From UBA1724 sp051884615 (GTDB lineage Bacteria; Verrucomicrobiota; Lentisphaeria; Oligosphaerales; Oligosphaeraceae): a stretch of DNA of 64,000 nt. The stretch's first letter is position 1. Every line of letters begins with the position of its first letter. The notes beneath the pieces were generated by a model. That model was not told the DNA's origin and did no database searches. It saw only the letters and a list, made by a program, of their open reading frames with translations. A program made the position numbers and the translations under genes. Positions 1 through 8,701 of this stretch are shown here, piece by piece. The stretch is taken from the NCBI GenBank assembly GCA_051884615.1, contig JBJEVT010000041.1:124001-188000 (forward strand), read 5' to 3'.

Positions 1-2
1 AG

Positions 3-755
3 GGGCTCAACGGCGACTTCCTCCACGCCACCAACCGCCTGGTGCTCTCCCGGGACCAGGAGGGGCTCCTTCTGCGGCGCTACGTCTCCTTCTGCGATCC
101 CGAGGAGGAAGCCCGGCGCGCCGCCCTGCTCCAGACGACGCCCCGCTTCGCCGCCGACCCTGACAGCGGCAGGGAGGCCCGTCCCGTCCCCGTCTCCTGC
201 CCGGAGAAGCGTCAATTCCGCTTCCAGGCATATCTTGCCTGGAGCGAGCCCTCCCTGGCTCCCGCCGGGGCGACGCCCCGGGGCGCCAAGAAGCTCGTCT
301 GCGAGGGTCTGGGCATCCATCAGCTCTCCCAGGCCATCACGGAAGGCAAGCCCCCCCGGCTGGGCCTGAATCTTGCCACCATCCCCTTCGCCTCGGCCTC
401 CCGGGCGGGGCGGGACGGGCAGCCCAAGGCGCCTCCCTGCTGGGAGGGGCGGACATTCCAGGCCGTCTTCCGGCGCTGCCTCCGGCAAATCGCCAACGCC
501 GCCCCCAAGGGGACCCTGATTCTCCAGGGGATCGCCCCCGGGGAATGTCGGTGCGCCACCCATCTTGCCCGCCGGGGCGACGCCCTGCCCCACTGGGACC
601 TTCCCGCCATCCTGGAGACCATGGCCTGGGCGCGGCAGATTCTTCCCGAGGAGTGGACCCTCCGGGCCGACGTGAAAGCCCCCTGGTCCCTGCTGCCCTC
701 CCTCTCCGCCCTGGGAGCCCCCTCCGGCTTTCGCCATCCCCAGGAGCAGGAATAG
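3..755 (+). CDS. Unknown protein, 3' part only
   Basis: The reading frame is already open at the left edge, so this is the C-terminal 250 residues of a longer protein. The first possible internal start is a GTG at position 42, but the frame reads sensibly upstream of it (Gly-Leu-Asn-Gly-Asp-Phe), so I treat the gene as cut by the window edge. I do not recognise a family. The visible part is rich in Ala, Pro and Arg, has scattered cysteines (a CRC triplet in the C-terminal third) and shows no membrane segment. The stop is followed six bases later by the ATG of an RNA methyltransferase, so the two are probably co-transcribed. Confidence 0.6.
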   Translation, partial: GLNGDFLHATNRLVLSRDQEGLLLRRYVSFCDPEEEARRAALLQTTPRFAADPDSGREARPVPVSCPEKRQFRFQAYLAWSEPSLAPAGATPRGAKKLVCEGLGIHQLSQAITEGKPPRLGLNLATIPFASASRAGRDGQPKAPPCWEGRTFQAVFRRCLRQIANAAPKGTLILQGIAPGECRCATHLARRGDALPHWDLPAILETMAWARQILPEEWTLRADVKAPWSLLPSLSALGAPSGFRHPQEQE

Positions 756-761
756 CGCGCC

Positions 762-1625
762 ATGCGACGAGACAGCCAATACCAGTTTCTGGATGCGGGC
801 GCCGGCAGGAAGCTGGAGCGCTTCGGCCCCTGGGTCCTGGCGCGTCCCTGCGCCCAGGCCGTGTGGCGTCCCCAGTTTCCCGCCCTGTGGAACGAAGCCG
901 ACGCCCTCTTTTCCCGGGAGCAGGGAGCCCATTGGCAATTCCGGGAGCCCCGGCTCCGGGAGGGATGGCACTGCACCCTGGGCGGCCTGGAATTTTTCCT
1001 GAAGCCCACGGACTTCGGCCATGTGGGCGTCTTCCCGGAGCATCTTCTGGGATGGCGCATGGTCCAGGGGGCGCTCCGGCGCTTCCCGGGCCCCGACGCC
1101 CCCAGCGTCCTCAACCTTTTCGCCTACTCCGGAGGGGCCACCCTGGCCTGCGCCCAGGCAGGCGCGCAGGTCTGCCATCTGGACGCCTCCCGGAAGATGA
1201 CGGACTGGGCGCGGGACAACGCCAGGATCAACCGCCTGGAGCAGGCCCCCATCCGCTGGATCGTGGATGACGTGACCAAATTCCTGAAGAGGGAACTGCG
1301 CCGGGGCAGACGCTACGACGGCATCATCCTGGACCCCCCCAGCTTCGGACGGGGCACCAGCCAGGAGCTCTTCCAGATCGACGCCTGCATGCTTGAGCTC
1401 CTGGAGCTCTGCCGGGAGATCCTCTCCCCCCGCCCCCTCTTCCTGCTTCTGACCTGCCACACCCCGGGATACACTCCCCTGGTCCTCTCCCATCTCGCCA
1501 CCCAGACCCTGCCTCCGGGGGAGATCCGCTCCGGGGAGATGGCGCTGCCCGTCGAGGACCCCGGCGTCATGGCCGTCCCCTCCGGGGCCTACGCCTTCTG
1601 GCAGCCCGACGCCCCCCGCCAGTGA
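762..1625 (+). CDS. Class I SAM-dependent RNA methyltransferase, RlmI/RlmK-like
   Basis: This 287-residue protein carries a Rossmann methyltransferase domain of the RlmI/RlmK type, which methylates 23S rRNA. Motif I, NLFAYSGG, lies at residues 118-125 and binds S-adenosylmethionine. Motif IV, DPPSFGRG, at 191-198 is the signature of this family. The N-terminal 100 residues are shorter than in full-length RlmI and no PUA domain is evident, so the exact target base cannot be named. The ATG follows the upstream stop by six bases, and the stop overlaps the next gene's GTG start by 4 nt (GTGA), indicating translational coupling. Confidence 0.8.
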   Translation: MRRDSQYQFLDAGAGRKLERFGPWVLARPCAQAVWRPQFPALWNEADALFSREQGAHWQFREPRLREGWHCTLGGLEFFLKPTDFGHVGVFPEHLLGWRMVQGALRRFPGPDAPSVLNLFAYSGGATLACAQAGAQVCHLDASRKMTDWARDNARINRLEQAPIRWIVDDVTKFLKRELRRGRRYDGIILDPPSFGRGTSQELFQIDACMLELLELCREILSPRPLFLLLTCHTPGYTPLVLSHLATQTLPPGEIRSGEMALPVEDPGVMAVPSGAYAFWQPDAPRQ

Positions 1626-2245
1626 CCCCCTCCCTCCTCCCTCTTCTTCTGATGCTGGCGGGCGCCCTGGCGGGGCGCGCCGCCCTTTTCCTGCCCCACC
1701 CCGCCCTCCGGCTCCTGCTGCCTTCCCTCGCCGCCCTGGCGGGCATGGTCCTGGGGCTCCGTCTGGCGGGCGTCCGCTCCCCGCTCCCCCTGCTTCTCGC
1801 CTCCCGCCGTCCCGTCCCCTCCGGCAAGCGGCGGCTTCTCCTGTTTCTGGGCTGGACCCCGCCCCTCTTCCTTCTGCTCCAGGGCCTCCAGCTCCTGCTG
1901 GGCAAGCTCTTCCCCCCCGCGGCGGACGCCCTTCCCCCCGTCCTCACCCCCGCCCTCCTCCTCTCCAGCTGCCTGCTGGCGCCCTGCGCCGAGGAACTCC
2001 TCTACCGGCGCCTTCTGCCGGACGCCCTGGCGGCCCGGGGATTTCCCCGGTTCGCCGGCCACCTCCTCTCCGCCCTTCTCTTCGCCCTCGCCCACGGCAA
2101 TCCCCGGGTCCTCCCCGGGCTCTTTCTTCTGGGCCTTGCCCTGGGCGCCCTCCGGGAGCGGGAGGACACCCTCCAGGCCATCCTGGTCCACGGGGGCTTC
2201 AACGCCCTCACCCTCCTGACCCTCGCCCTCCTTCCCTCCCCCTGA
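1622..2245 (+). CDS. CPBP-family intramembrane glutamic endopeptidase
   Basis: The 207-residue product is very hydrophobic with about six membrane segments and belongs to the CPBP (Abi/Rce1-like) membrane protease family. The catalytic motifs are visible: EELLYR with Glu124-Glu125 and Arg129, a following FxxxH (His158), and His190 in the last helix. Family members cleave membrane-anchored substrates; in bacteria some protect against self-made bacteriocins, but the substrate here is unknown. The GTG start overlaps the preceding methyltransferase stop in a GTGA junction, which decides the start. The Leu/Ala-rich composition reflects both the membrane helices and the high GC content. Confidence 0.8.
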   Translation: MTPSLLPLLLMLAGALAGRAALFLPHPALRLLLPSLAALAGMVLGLRLAGVRSPLPLLLASRRPVPSGKRRLLLFLGWTPPLFLLLQGLQLLLGKLFPPAADALPPVLTPALLLSSCLLAPCAEELLYRRLLPDALAARGFPRFAGHLLSALLFALAHGNPRVLPGLFLLGLALGALREREDTLQAILVHGGFNALTLLTLALLPSP

Positions 2246-2270
2246 CACCGCCTCCCCTCTCGCCACCGCC

Positions 2271-3584
2271 ATGCCAAACAACATCTATCTCACGGGATTC
2301 ATGGGAAGCGGCAAAAGCCGCGTGGGGCGGGAATTGGCACGGATGCTGGGGCGTCCCCACCTGGACACCGACCAGCTCTTCCAGGAGACCCACGGGATTT
2401 CCCCGGGGGATTTCATCCGTCAGCAGGGGGAGGAGGCCTTCCGGCAAAAGGAGCAGGAGGTGCTGCGCCAGGTGGCGAAGGAGCGGGAGTTCGCCGTCAT
2501 CTCCACCGGAGGCGGCATCCCCGTCTATCCCGGCAACAGGGAGATCATGCGGGAAAGCGGCATCACCGCCACCCTCCAAATCTCCCTGGACGCCATCGCC
2601 GCGCGGCTCTCCCCCCAGGAAAAGGCGCAAAGACCCCTCTGGGACGAGGAGCGCTTCCGCCAACGCCAGCCCTTCTACCAGGACTGCGAAATCCGGCTGG
2701 ACGCCGCCCGCACGCCCCGGGAGGTGGCGGAGGAGTTCCGCCAGAAGGCCCGGGAATTCCTCCAGGAGGCCCCCCGGCGCTGCGCCGCCTTCCAGAAACT
2801 CCTGCGCCAATGCGCCCGGGACTGCGCGCGCTTCGGGCTCCTCCAGCGCCAGGACAGAATCCTCCTGGGACTCTCCGGCGGGGAGGACAGCTTCCTCCTC
2901 CTGGAACTCCTCCACGCCATCGCCCGGAAGGCCCCCTTCCCCCTGGAGATCCTGGCCGCCACCATCCACGTGGGCTATCCCGGCTTCCAGGCGGAGCCCA
3001 TCCGGCAATACTGCCAGGAACGGGGCTGGGAGTTCCATCTCCGGACGCCGGACCTCTATCCCCTCCTGTCCCCGGAGAAGGTGGGCGACAAGCCCTGCCC
3101 CCTGTGCTCCCGGCTCCGGAGAGGGCAGCTCCACCATCTCCTCCGGGAGCTGCGCTGCAACAAGCTGGCGCTGGGCCACCATCTGGACGACCTGTGCGTC
3201 AGCTTCCTCATGAGCCTCTTCCACGGCGCCGGCCTGAAGACCATGGGTCCCTGCGTGCCCGCGGACCAGGGGAGCGCCACCCTGATCCGTCCCCTCTGGG
3301 GCATTTCCAAGGCCCGGATCCGCCAGGCCGCCCGGCTCTTCCCCTTCCCGGAACCCCAGCCCTGCCCCTACGAGCCGATGCTGGAGGCCCAGGGGGACCG
3401 GCATTTCCTGGAGCAGACCCTGGACCGCCTGGAAGACCACTTCCCCCATCTCCGGGAAGCCATGAAGAAATCCATGGGGGACCTGCGGCCCCGGCACCTC
3501 CTGGATTCCCGCTTCCTGGAGACGCCCCCGCCCGGGGAGCCCGCCCCTCCGGAAGAGGGCGCAAATCCCCCTGACCCCCTTTAG
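2271..3584 (+). CDS. Shikimate kinase / TtcA-like tRNA 2-thiocytidine ATPase fusion
   Basis: Two complete enzyme domains lie in one uninterrupted frame of 437 residues. Residues 1-165 are a shikimate kinase (AroK/AroL): Walker A GFMGSGKS (9-16), the substrate Asp in LDTD (31-34), and the glycine-rich STGGGIP loop (78-84). Residues 170-415 are a PP-loop ATPase of the TtcA type, which 2-thiolates cytidine 32 of tRNA: SGGEDS (202-207), CPLC (276-279) followed by SRLRRG, LGHHLDD (301-307), and Cys365. The three cysteines match the [4Fe-4S] ligands known in TtcA. No internal start or stop separates the halves. A 26-nt gap follows the CPBP gene. The fusion joins aromatic amino acid synthesis to tRNA thiolation. 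Confidence 0.88.
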   Translation: MPNNIYLTGFMGSGKSRVGRELARMLGRPHLDTDQLFQETHGISPGDFIRQQGEEAFRQKEQEVLRQVAKEREFAVISTGGGIPVYPGNREIMRESGITATLQISLDAIAARLSPQEKAQRPLWDEERFRQRQPFYQDCEIRLDAARTPREVAEEFRQKAREFLQEAPRRCAAFQKLLRQCARDCARFGLLQRQDRILLGLSGGEDSFLLLELLHAIARKAPFPLEILAATIHVGYPGFQAEPIRQYCQERGWEFHLRTPDLYPLLSPEKVGDKPCPLCSRLRRGQLHHLLRELRCNKLALGHHLDDLCVSFLMSLFHGAGLKTMGPCVPADQGSATLIRPLWGISKARIRQAARLFPFPEPQPCPYEPMLEAQGDRHFLEQTLDRLEDHFPHLREAMKKSMGDLRPRHLLDSRFLETPPPGEPAPPEEGANPPDPL

Positions 3585-3603
3585 GCGGGAAGCGGTAGGA
3601 ATG

Positions 3604-3609
3604 CTACAT
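3604..3609 (+). promoter_or_regulatory. Possible -10 box for valS
   Basis: TACATT stands out in a GC-rich gap, 88 nt before the valS ATG. The same hexamer precedes the COX24-like gene and the TPR gene elsewhere in the window. No convincing -35 is seen. Confidence 0.35.
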
Positions 3610-3697
3610 TTTCCCCGTTTTCCGGCGGCCTCCCCCCACCCTGGAAACGCCCCCGGAACCCTCCTTTCCCCCAACCAAAACCGGTCCCCTTTTACAC

Positions 3698-6367
3698 ATG
3701 AGCGAAGAACCCCTTTCCAAAGCGTACTCCCCTGCGGAGGTCGAGGCCAAATGGTATGCGATCTGGGAGAAGCGGGGATATTTCCACGGCAGCGTGGACA
3801 GTCCCAGGAAGCCCTACACCATCGTCATCCCGCCGCCCAACGTCACGGGCATCCTCACCCTGGGGCACGTCCTGAACAACACCCTGCAGGACATTCTGAT
3901 CCGCTTTGAGAAGATGCGAGGCCGGGAGACCTGCTGGGTGCCCGGCATGGACCATGCGGGCATCGCCACCCAGGCGAAGGTGGAGGCCTTCCTGAAGAAG
4001 GAGAAGGGGCTCACCCGGTACGACCTGGGGCGGGAGAAGTTCCTGGACGAGGTCTGGAAATGGAAGGAGCAGTATGGCGGGAAGATCATCCGCCAGCTGC
4101 GCACCATCGGCACCGCCTGCGACTGGCCCCGGGAGCGCTTCACCTTCGACGAAGGGCTCTCCAACGCCGTCCAGGAGGTCTTCATCCGCCTCTACCAGGA
4201 CGGCCTGATCTACAAGGGCCACCGGATCATCAACTGGTGCCCCAAGAGCCGCACCGCCCTCTCCGACGAGGAAGTGATCTACCGCCAGGAATCCGGCCAT
4301 CTCTGGCACATCCGCTATCCCTTCGCCGACGGCTCCGGGGAGGTGGTGGTGGCCACCACCCGCCCGGAGACCCTCATGGGCGACACCGCCGTGGCCGTCA
4401 ACCCCGGCGACGAGCGCTACCAGGGGCTGGTGGGCAAGATGCTGGTCCTCCCCATCGTCAACCGCCAGATCCCCCTCATCGCCGACGACTATGTGGAAAA
4501 GGAATTCGGGACCGGCGCCGTGAAGATCACCCCCGCCCACGACCCCAACGACTATGAAGTGGGCCTCCGGCACCATCTGGAGATGCCCAACATCATGAAC
4601 GACGACGGCACCCTCAACGAGAATGCCGGCGCCGAGTTCGCCGGGCTGGACCGTTCCGTCGCCCGGAAGCTGGTGGTGCAGAAGCTGGAGGAGGCCGGGC
4701 TTCTGGTGAAGACCGAGGACTATGTCCACCAGGTGGGCTATTCCGAGCGCGGCGGCGTGCCGGTGGAGCCCCGTCTTTCCGAGCAGTGGTTCGTCCGCAT
4801 GGAGCCCCTGGCCAAGCCCGCCATCGAGGCCGTCACCAGCGGGCGCATCCGCTTCCATCCGGAGCGCTGGGTCAAGACCTATCTCCACTGGATGGAGAAC
4901 ATCAAGGACTGGTGCATCTCCCGCCAGCTGTGGTGGGGCCACCGCATCCCCGCCTACTACTGCAAGAAGTGCGGCAAGGTCTTCGTGGGCAAGGCCGCCC
5001 CGGAGAAGTGCCCCTGCGGCTGCACCGAATTCCGGCAGGACGAGGATGTGCTGGACACCTGGTTCAGCTCCTGGCTGTGGCCCTTCTCCGTCTTCTCCTG
5101 GCCCCAGGAGACCCCGGAGCTGAAGCACTTCTATCCCACCGACACCCTGGTCACCGGGCCCGACATCATCTTCTTCTGGGTCGCCCGCATGATCATGAGC
5201 GGACTGCGCTTCATGGGCGAAGTCCCCTTCAAGGACGTCTACTTCACCTCCATCATCCGGGACGACAAGGGGCGCAAGCTCTCCAAGAGCCTGAACAACT
5301 CCCCCGACCCCCTGGACGTGGTGGCCACCTACGGAGCGGACGCCCTCCGCTTCACCATCATCTACATCGCCCCCATGGGGCAGGACATCCGGTACGACAA
5401 CAAGAAGTGCGAGATCGGCCGCAACTTCGCCAACAAGCTGTGGAACGTGGTGCGCTTCCGGCTGCAGCACGGCCCCGCCTCCCCGGACTGGCAGGACCTC
5501 TCCGGCCTGAAGCGGGAGGAGCTGCGCCCCGACGACCAGTGGATCCTGGCGCGCCTCAACTCCATCGTCCGCACCATGACCCGGGATTTGGACACCTTCG
5601 ATTTCAACGACGCCACCAAGGCCATCTACGACTTCGTGTGGAACGAGTTCTGCAGCTGGTATCTGGAGAGCGCCAAACCCGCCCTCTCCTCTCCCGCCGG
5701 CACCACCTGCGCCACCCTGAAGGTCTTCGACTACTGCCTGGGCACCTTCCTGAAGCTCCTCCATCCCATCATGCCCTTCGTCACCGACGAGCTCTACCAC
5801 CAGATGGGCTTCTGCGGCGAGGAGGATTCCATCATGCTTCAGGCCTGGCCCCTGCCGGTGGAGGCTGACCGCATGGAGGCATGGGGCGCCACCGAGGAGG
5901 TGGAGCGGCTCAACGCCGCCAAGTACGACCTGGTGCGCTCCGTCCGGAATCTCCGCGCCAACTACCAGATCTCCACCACCCTGCCCCTGGACGTGGTGGT
6001 GACCCCCGCCGGAGAGGACGCCCGGCGCTTCCTGGATCTGGACCGGGAGGCCCTTGCCGCCCTGCTGAACGCCAAGACCCTGACCCTGGGCGCCAAGCCC
6101 GCCGGCCCCGCCGGCGTCGCCCTCTCCGCCATGGGCACCGCCTTCGTCCCCCTGGAGGGGCTGGTGGATCTGGAGGCGGAGAAGAAGCGTCTGGAGAAGC
6201 AGTCAGAGGAGGCGGCGAAGTACATCGCCACCCTGGAGAAGAAGCTCTCCAACCAGGGCTATGTGCAGCATGCGCCCGCCGCCGCCGTGGAGGCGGACCG
6301 CACCCATCTGGCGGAGACCCGGGACAAGCTGGCGCGCATCAAGGAGCAGCTGGGGGAGCTGCAGTAG
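3698..6367 (+). CDS. valS: Valyl-tRNA synthetase
   Basis: The 889-residue protein charges tRNA-Val with valine and is a full-length class Ia synthetase. The catalytic domain begins with PPPNVTGILTLGH (residues 45-57). This is the HIGH region, but with Thr where most ValRS have His (TLGH instead of HMGH). WVPGMDHAGIATQAK follows, and GRKLSKS is the KMSKS loop in the second half. A zinc-knuckle stretch, CKKCGKVF...CPCGC, sits between the editing and catalytic segments. The last 70 residues form the usual ValRS C-terminal coiled coil rich in Glu and Lys. The ATG chosen gives the normal N-terminus; an overlapping upstream frame is not coding. The 113-nt gap before it suggests its own promoter. 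Confidence 0.97.
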   Translation: MSEEPLSKAYSPAEVEAKWYAIWEKRGYFHGSVDSPRKPYTIVIPPPNVTGILTLGHVLNNTLQDILIRFEKMRGRETCWVPGMDHAGIATQAKVEAFLKKEKGLTRYDLGREKFLDEVWKWKEQYGGKIIRQLRTIGTACDWPRERFTFDEGLSNAVQEVFIRLYQDGLIYKGHRIINWCPKSRTALSDEEVIYRQESGHLWHIRYPFADGSGEVVVATTRPETLMGDTAVAVNPGDERYQGLVGKMLVLPIVNRQIPLIADDYVEKEFGTGAVKITPAHDPNDYEVGLRHHLEMPNIMNDDGTLNENAGAEFAGLDRSVARKLVVQKLEEAGLLVKTEDYVHQVGYSERGGVPVEPRLSEQWFVRMEPLAKPAIEAVTSGRIRFHPERWVKTYLHWMENIKDWCISRQLWWGHRIPAYYCKKCGKVFVGKAAPEKCPCGCTEFRQDEDVLDTWFSSWLWPFSVFSWPQETPELKHFYPTDTLVTGPDIIFFWVARMIMSGLRFMGEVPFKDVYFTSIIRDDKGRKLSKSLNNSPDPLDVVATYGADALRFTIIYIAPMGQDIRYDNKKCEIGRNFANKLWNVVRFRLQHGPASPDWQDLSGLKREELRPDDQWILARLNSIVRTMTRDLDTFDFNDATKAIYDFVWNEFCSWYLESAKPALSSPAGTTCATLKVFDYCLGTFLKLLHPIMPFVTDELYHQMGFCGEEDSIMLQAWPLPVEADRMEAWGATEEVERLNAAKYDLVRSVRNLRANYQISTTLPLDVVVTPAGEDARRFLDLDREALAALLNAKTLTLGAKPAGPAGVALSAMGTAFVPLEGLVDLEAEKKRLEKQSEEAAKYIATLEKKLSNQGYVQHAPAAAVEADRTHLAETRDKLARIKEQLGELQ

Positions 6368-6506
6368 CCTTCCGACCCCATCCCCGGGGAAACCCAGGGG
6401 AGGGAGAGGCTCTTTCCTCCCCTCCCTGGCTCCCCGCCCATCCCACCGGCACTCCCCTTCCCGGTCTGGAGAAGACGGATGCCCCTAACGACAGGAGTTT
6501 AGAACC

Positions 6507-6743
6507 ATGACCAAAGAACAGGAAACCCAAGTGAAGGAAGTGCTGGAATCCCTCCGCTCCAATCTGCAGGCGGATGGCGGCGACGTGGAGCTGGTGAGCA
6601 TCCAGGACAACCAGGTCGTGGTGCGTCTTCTGGGGCATTGCTCCGGCTGTCCCTACCGCCGTCAGACCCTGAAGGGCGGCATCGAGCGCATCCTCCGGGA
6701 GAAGGTCTCCCAGGACATCACCGTGGAGAGCGAAAACCAGTAG
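6507..6743 (+). CDS. NifU-like (Nfu) Fe-S scaffold protein
   Basis: This 78-residue protein is a stand-alone Nfu domain, which carries and delivers [4Fe-4S] clusters to target enzymes. The signature QADGGDVELV (21-30) precedes the cluster-binding GHCSGC motif with Cys45 and Cys48. The start is set by an AGGAG Shine-Dalgarno about ten bases upstream. The 139-nt gap after valS contains only imperfect C/G-rich inverted sequence. Cluster users in the same window include the Mrp ATPase, TtcA and the DUF362 ferredoxin. Confidence 0.92.
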   Translation: MTKEQETQVKEVLESLRSNLQADGGDVELVSIQDNQVVVRLLGHCSGCPYRRQTLKGGIERILREKVSQDITVESENQ

Positions 6744-6821
6744 AGTCCGCGCCCCCGGTCCCCGGCTCCCTCGTCCCGCCCCGTGGTGGCGCGTCCAGGG
6801 AGCGGGGCCGGTGTTCCCCCC

Positions 6822-8681
6822 ATGTCTTCCCCCGCCCGCGAAAAGAATCTCACCCGCGCCCAGGGCTTCGCCTTGACGGCGTGTCTGCTTTCGCTGGCAC
6901 TGCATCTCCTGCTTTTCCAGCTGGCCGCCCGTCTTCCCCTCTCCGGCACCGTGGCCGACTCCCTCCGGGACAAGCAGCGGAGCCCGCGGGACTACGCCAA
7001 GATCCGGCTCCAGCCCCCGCCCCAGGAGCCCGCCCCCGTCCCGGAGGGCTGGCTGGACGCCTCGGAGATGGAAATCCCCGAGTTCCAGAATCTGGCGGGA
7101 GAGCCGGAGGACCTCCTTCCCTCCCTCCAGGAGCAAAGCGACAAGGTGCGCTCCATCCTGGATGACTATGCCTTGAAGGAGCCCCCGGTGGAGCTGTTCC
7201 AGCTGCAGCCCGCGCCCCTGGCCCCCGCGGACCTGCCCGCCGCCCCCCAGGCCATCGCCTTCCCCCTGGAGGGCCTCCAGGTGACCGCCCCCAGCCCGGA
7301 GATCCTCGCCGTTTCCGAGGAGGATCTCGCCCCGGAGCGCCTGGAAGACTCCCGGCGTCCCTTCCTGCCGGACTGGGATCGGGAGTTCGTGCCCCCGGAC
7401 GTCGCCCTGCCCAGCCTGGCGAATCCCGGGGCGCTGGCGGGGCCTCCTCCGGCGGCCGTCGCCTCCCAGCTCTCCCTGCAGAGCATGCGTCCCTCCTTCT
7501 CCCTCTCCGACCAGGAGCTGGAGGCCCTGCTGGGCGCGGAGGGGGCGGTCGCCGCCCAGGCCGCCCCGCTCCAGGGGGATCTGCCCGGGCTGGACGCCGG
7601 CGGGGCCCTGTCCACCTCCGTGGGCGCCGTCGCCGGGGAGCTTCCCCTGCCCCTGGACGAATATGTCTCCGTCCAGGTCTACACCTATCCCGACCCGGCG
7701 GGGAGCGGGGGCACCTTCCTGGTGGAGATCCGTCCGGGTCCCAAGAGCGAGAGCCTGGACGACATTCCCAAGGACGTCCTCTTCCTGCTGGACCGCTCCT
7801 CCAGCATCTCCCTGCCCAAATTCCAGCAGTTCCGGAAATCCGTCCTGGAGGTGCTGCCCGCCCTTTCGCCCCGGGACCGCTTCAACGTGGTGGCCTTCAA
7901 CGACCGCCAGAGCGCCGTCTTCCGGGAATATGTGCCCGCCAGCCGGGAGAATCTGGCCACGGCGGCGGAGAAGCTGCGCCAGCTTCCCCACGGCGGGCGC
8001 ACGGACGTCTTCGGCGGGGTGGCGCCCTTTGTGCGGCAGGCCAACGGGGATCTCCGGCGTCCCCTGAACATCTTTCTCCTCACCGACGGGCAGTCCACGG
8101 TGAACATCTACGAGCCCAGCCTCTTCCTGCGCCAGATCAGCGGCATCAACCCGGGCAACGTCTCCATCTTCCCCTTCAGCGCCGAGCGGAAGGCCAACCG
8201 GATGCTCCTGGATTTCCTGGGCTATCTCAACCGGGGGGAGAAGTGCCATGTGGAGACCACGGAGGAGATCCGGGACGCCATGGTGCGCTTCTATTCCCAG
8301 CACGCCAGCCTGATCATCACGGCGCTGCGCTGCGCCGCCACCAGCGGAGCGGACGTCAACGAGATCTTCCCCCGCTCCCTCCCCAATCTCTACCGCGACC
8401 AGACCCTCCGGCTCTTCGGACGCTATCGCTCCCTGGAGGACAATCTGGTGCTCTCCCTCACCGGACGGGACGCCCAGGGAAAGCCCCGGGACCTCCTCTT
8501 CCGACGCCCCCTGGCGCAGTGCCCCCGGGGACAGGACACCCTGCCCGCCCAGTGGGCCGCCCAGAAAATCCTCTTCCTCCTCTCCCGCATGAATCTCTCG
8601 GAGAACCCCGCCGAACAGGAGAGCCTCCGGGAGCGCATCGAGACCCTGAAGAAGCAATACGGCATCCTTTCCCCCTACTGA
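6822..8681 (+). CDS. Membrane-anchored VWA-domain protein
   Basis: The 619-residue product has an N-terminal membrane segment (about 16-38), a long Pro/Glu/Leu-rich linker of some 200 residues, and a von Willebrand factor A domain (about 315-490). The metal-ion-dependent adhesion site is intact: DRSSS at 324-328 fits DxSxS, and LLTDGQST holds the downstream Asp422. Such domains bind protein partners through a divalent metal; the partner here is unknown. The linker probably extends the domain across the periplasm. I chose the ATG before SSPAREKN over a GTG 39 nt upstream because it places the membrane segment at the usual distance. It lies 78 nt after the Nfu gene. Confidence 0.75.
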   Translation: MSSPAREKNLTRAQGFALTACLLSLALHLLLFQLAARLPLSGTVADSLRDKQRSPRDYAKIRLQPPPQEPAPVPEGWLDASEMEIPEFQNLAGEPEDLLPSLQEQSDKVRSILDDYALKEPPVELFQLQPAPLAPADLPAAPQAIAFPLEGLQVTAPSPEILAVSEEDLAPERLEDSRRPFLPDWDREFVPPDVALPSLANPGALAGPPPAAVASQLSLQSMRPSFSLSDQELEALLGAEGAVAAQAAPLQGDLPGLDAGGALSTSVGAVAGELPLPLDEYVSVQVYTYPDPAGSGGTFLVEIRPGPKSESLDDIPKDVLFLLDRSSSISLPKFQQFRKSVLEVLPALSPRDRFNVVAFNDRQSAVFREYVPASRENLATAAEKLRQLPHGGRTDVFGGVAPFVRQANGDLRRPLNIFLLTDGQSTVNIYEPSLFLRQISGINPGNVSIFPFSAERKANRMLLDFLGYLNRGEKCHVETTEEIRDAMVRFYSQHASLIITALRCAATSGADVNEIFPRSLPNLYRDQTLRLFGRYRSLEDNLVLSLTGRDAQGKPRDLLFRRPLAQCPRGQDTLPAQWAAQKILFLLSRMNLSENPAEQESLRERIETLKKQYGILSPY

Positions 8682-8701
8682 ACCCCCCATAGATTCCCCC
8701 T

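Noticed and set aside
3601..3909. A 102-codon frame starting before valS
   Set aside because: It overlaps the valS N-terminus in another frame, has no family match and its codons look random.
6368..6506. Terminator after valS
   Set aside because: CCAGGGGAGGGAG and CTCCCCTCCCTGG are only imperfectly complementary and no T-run follows.
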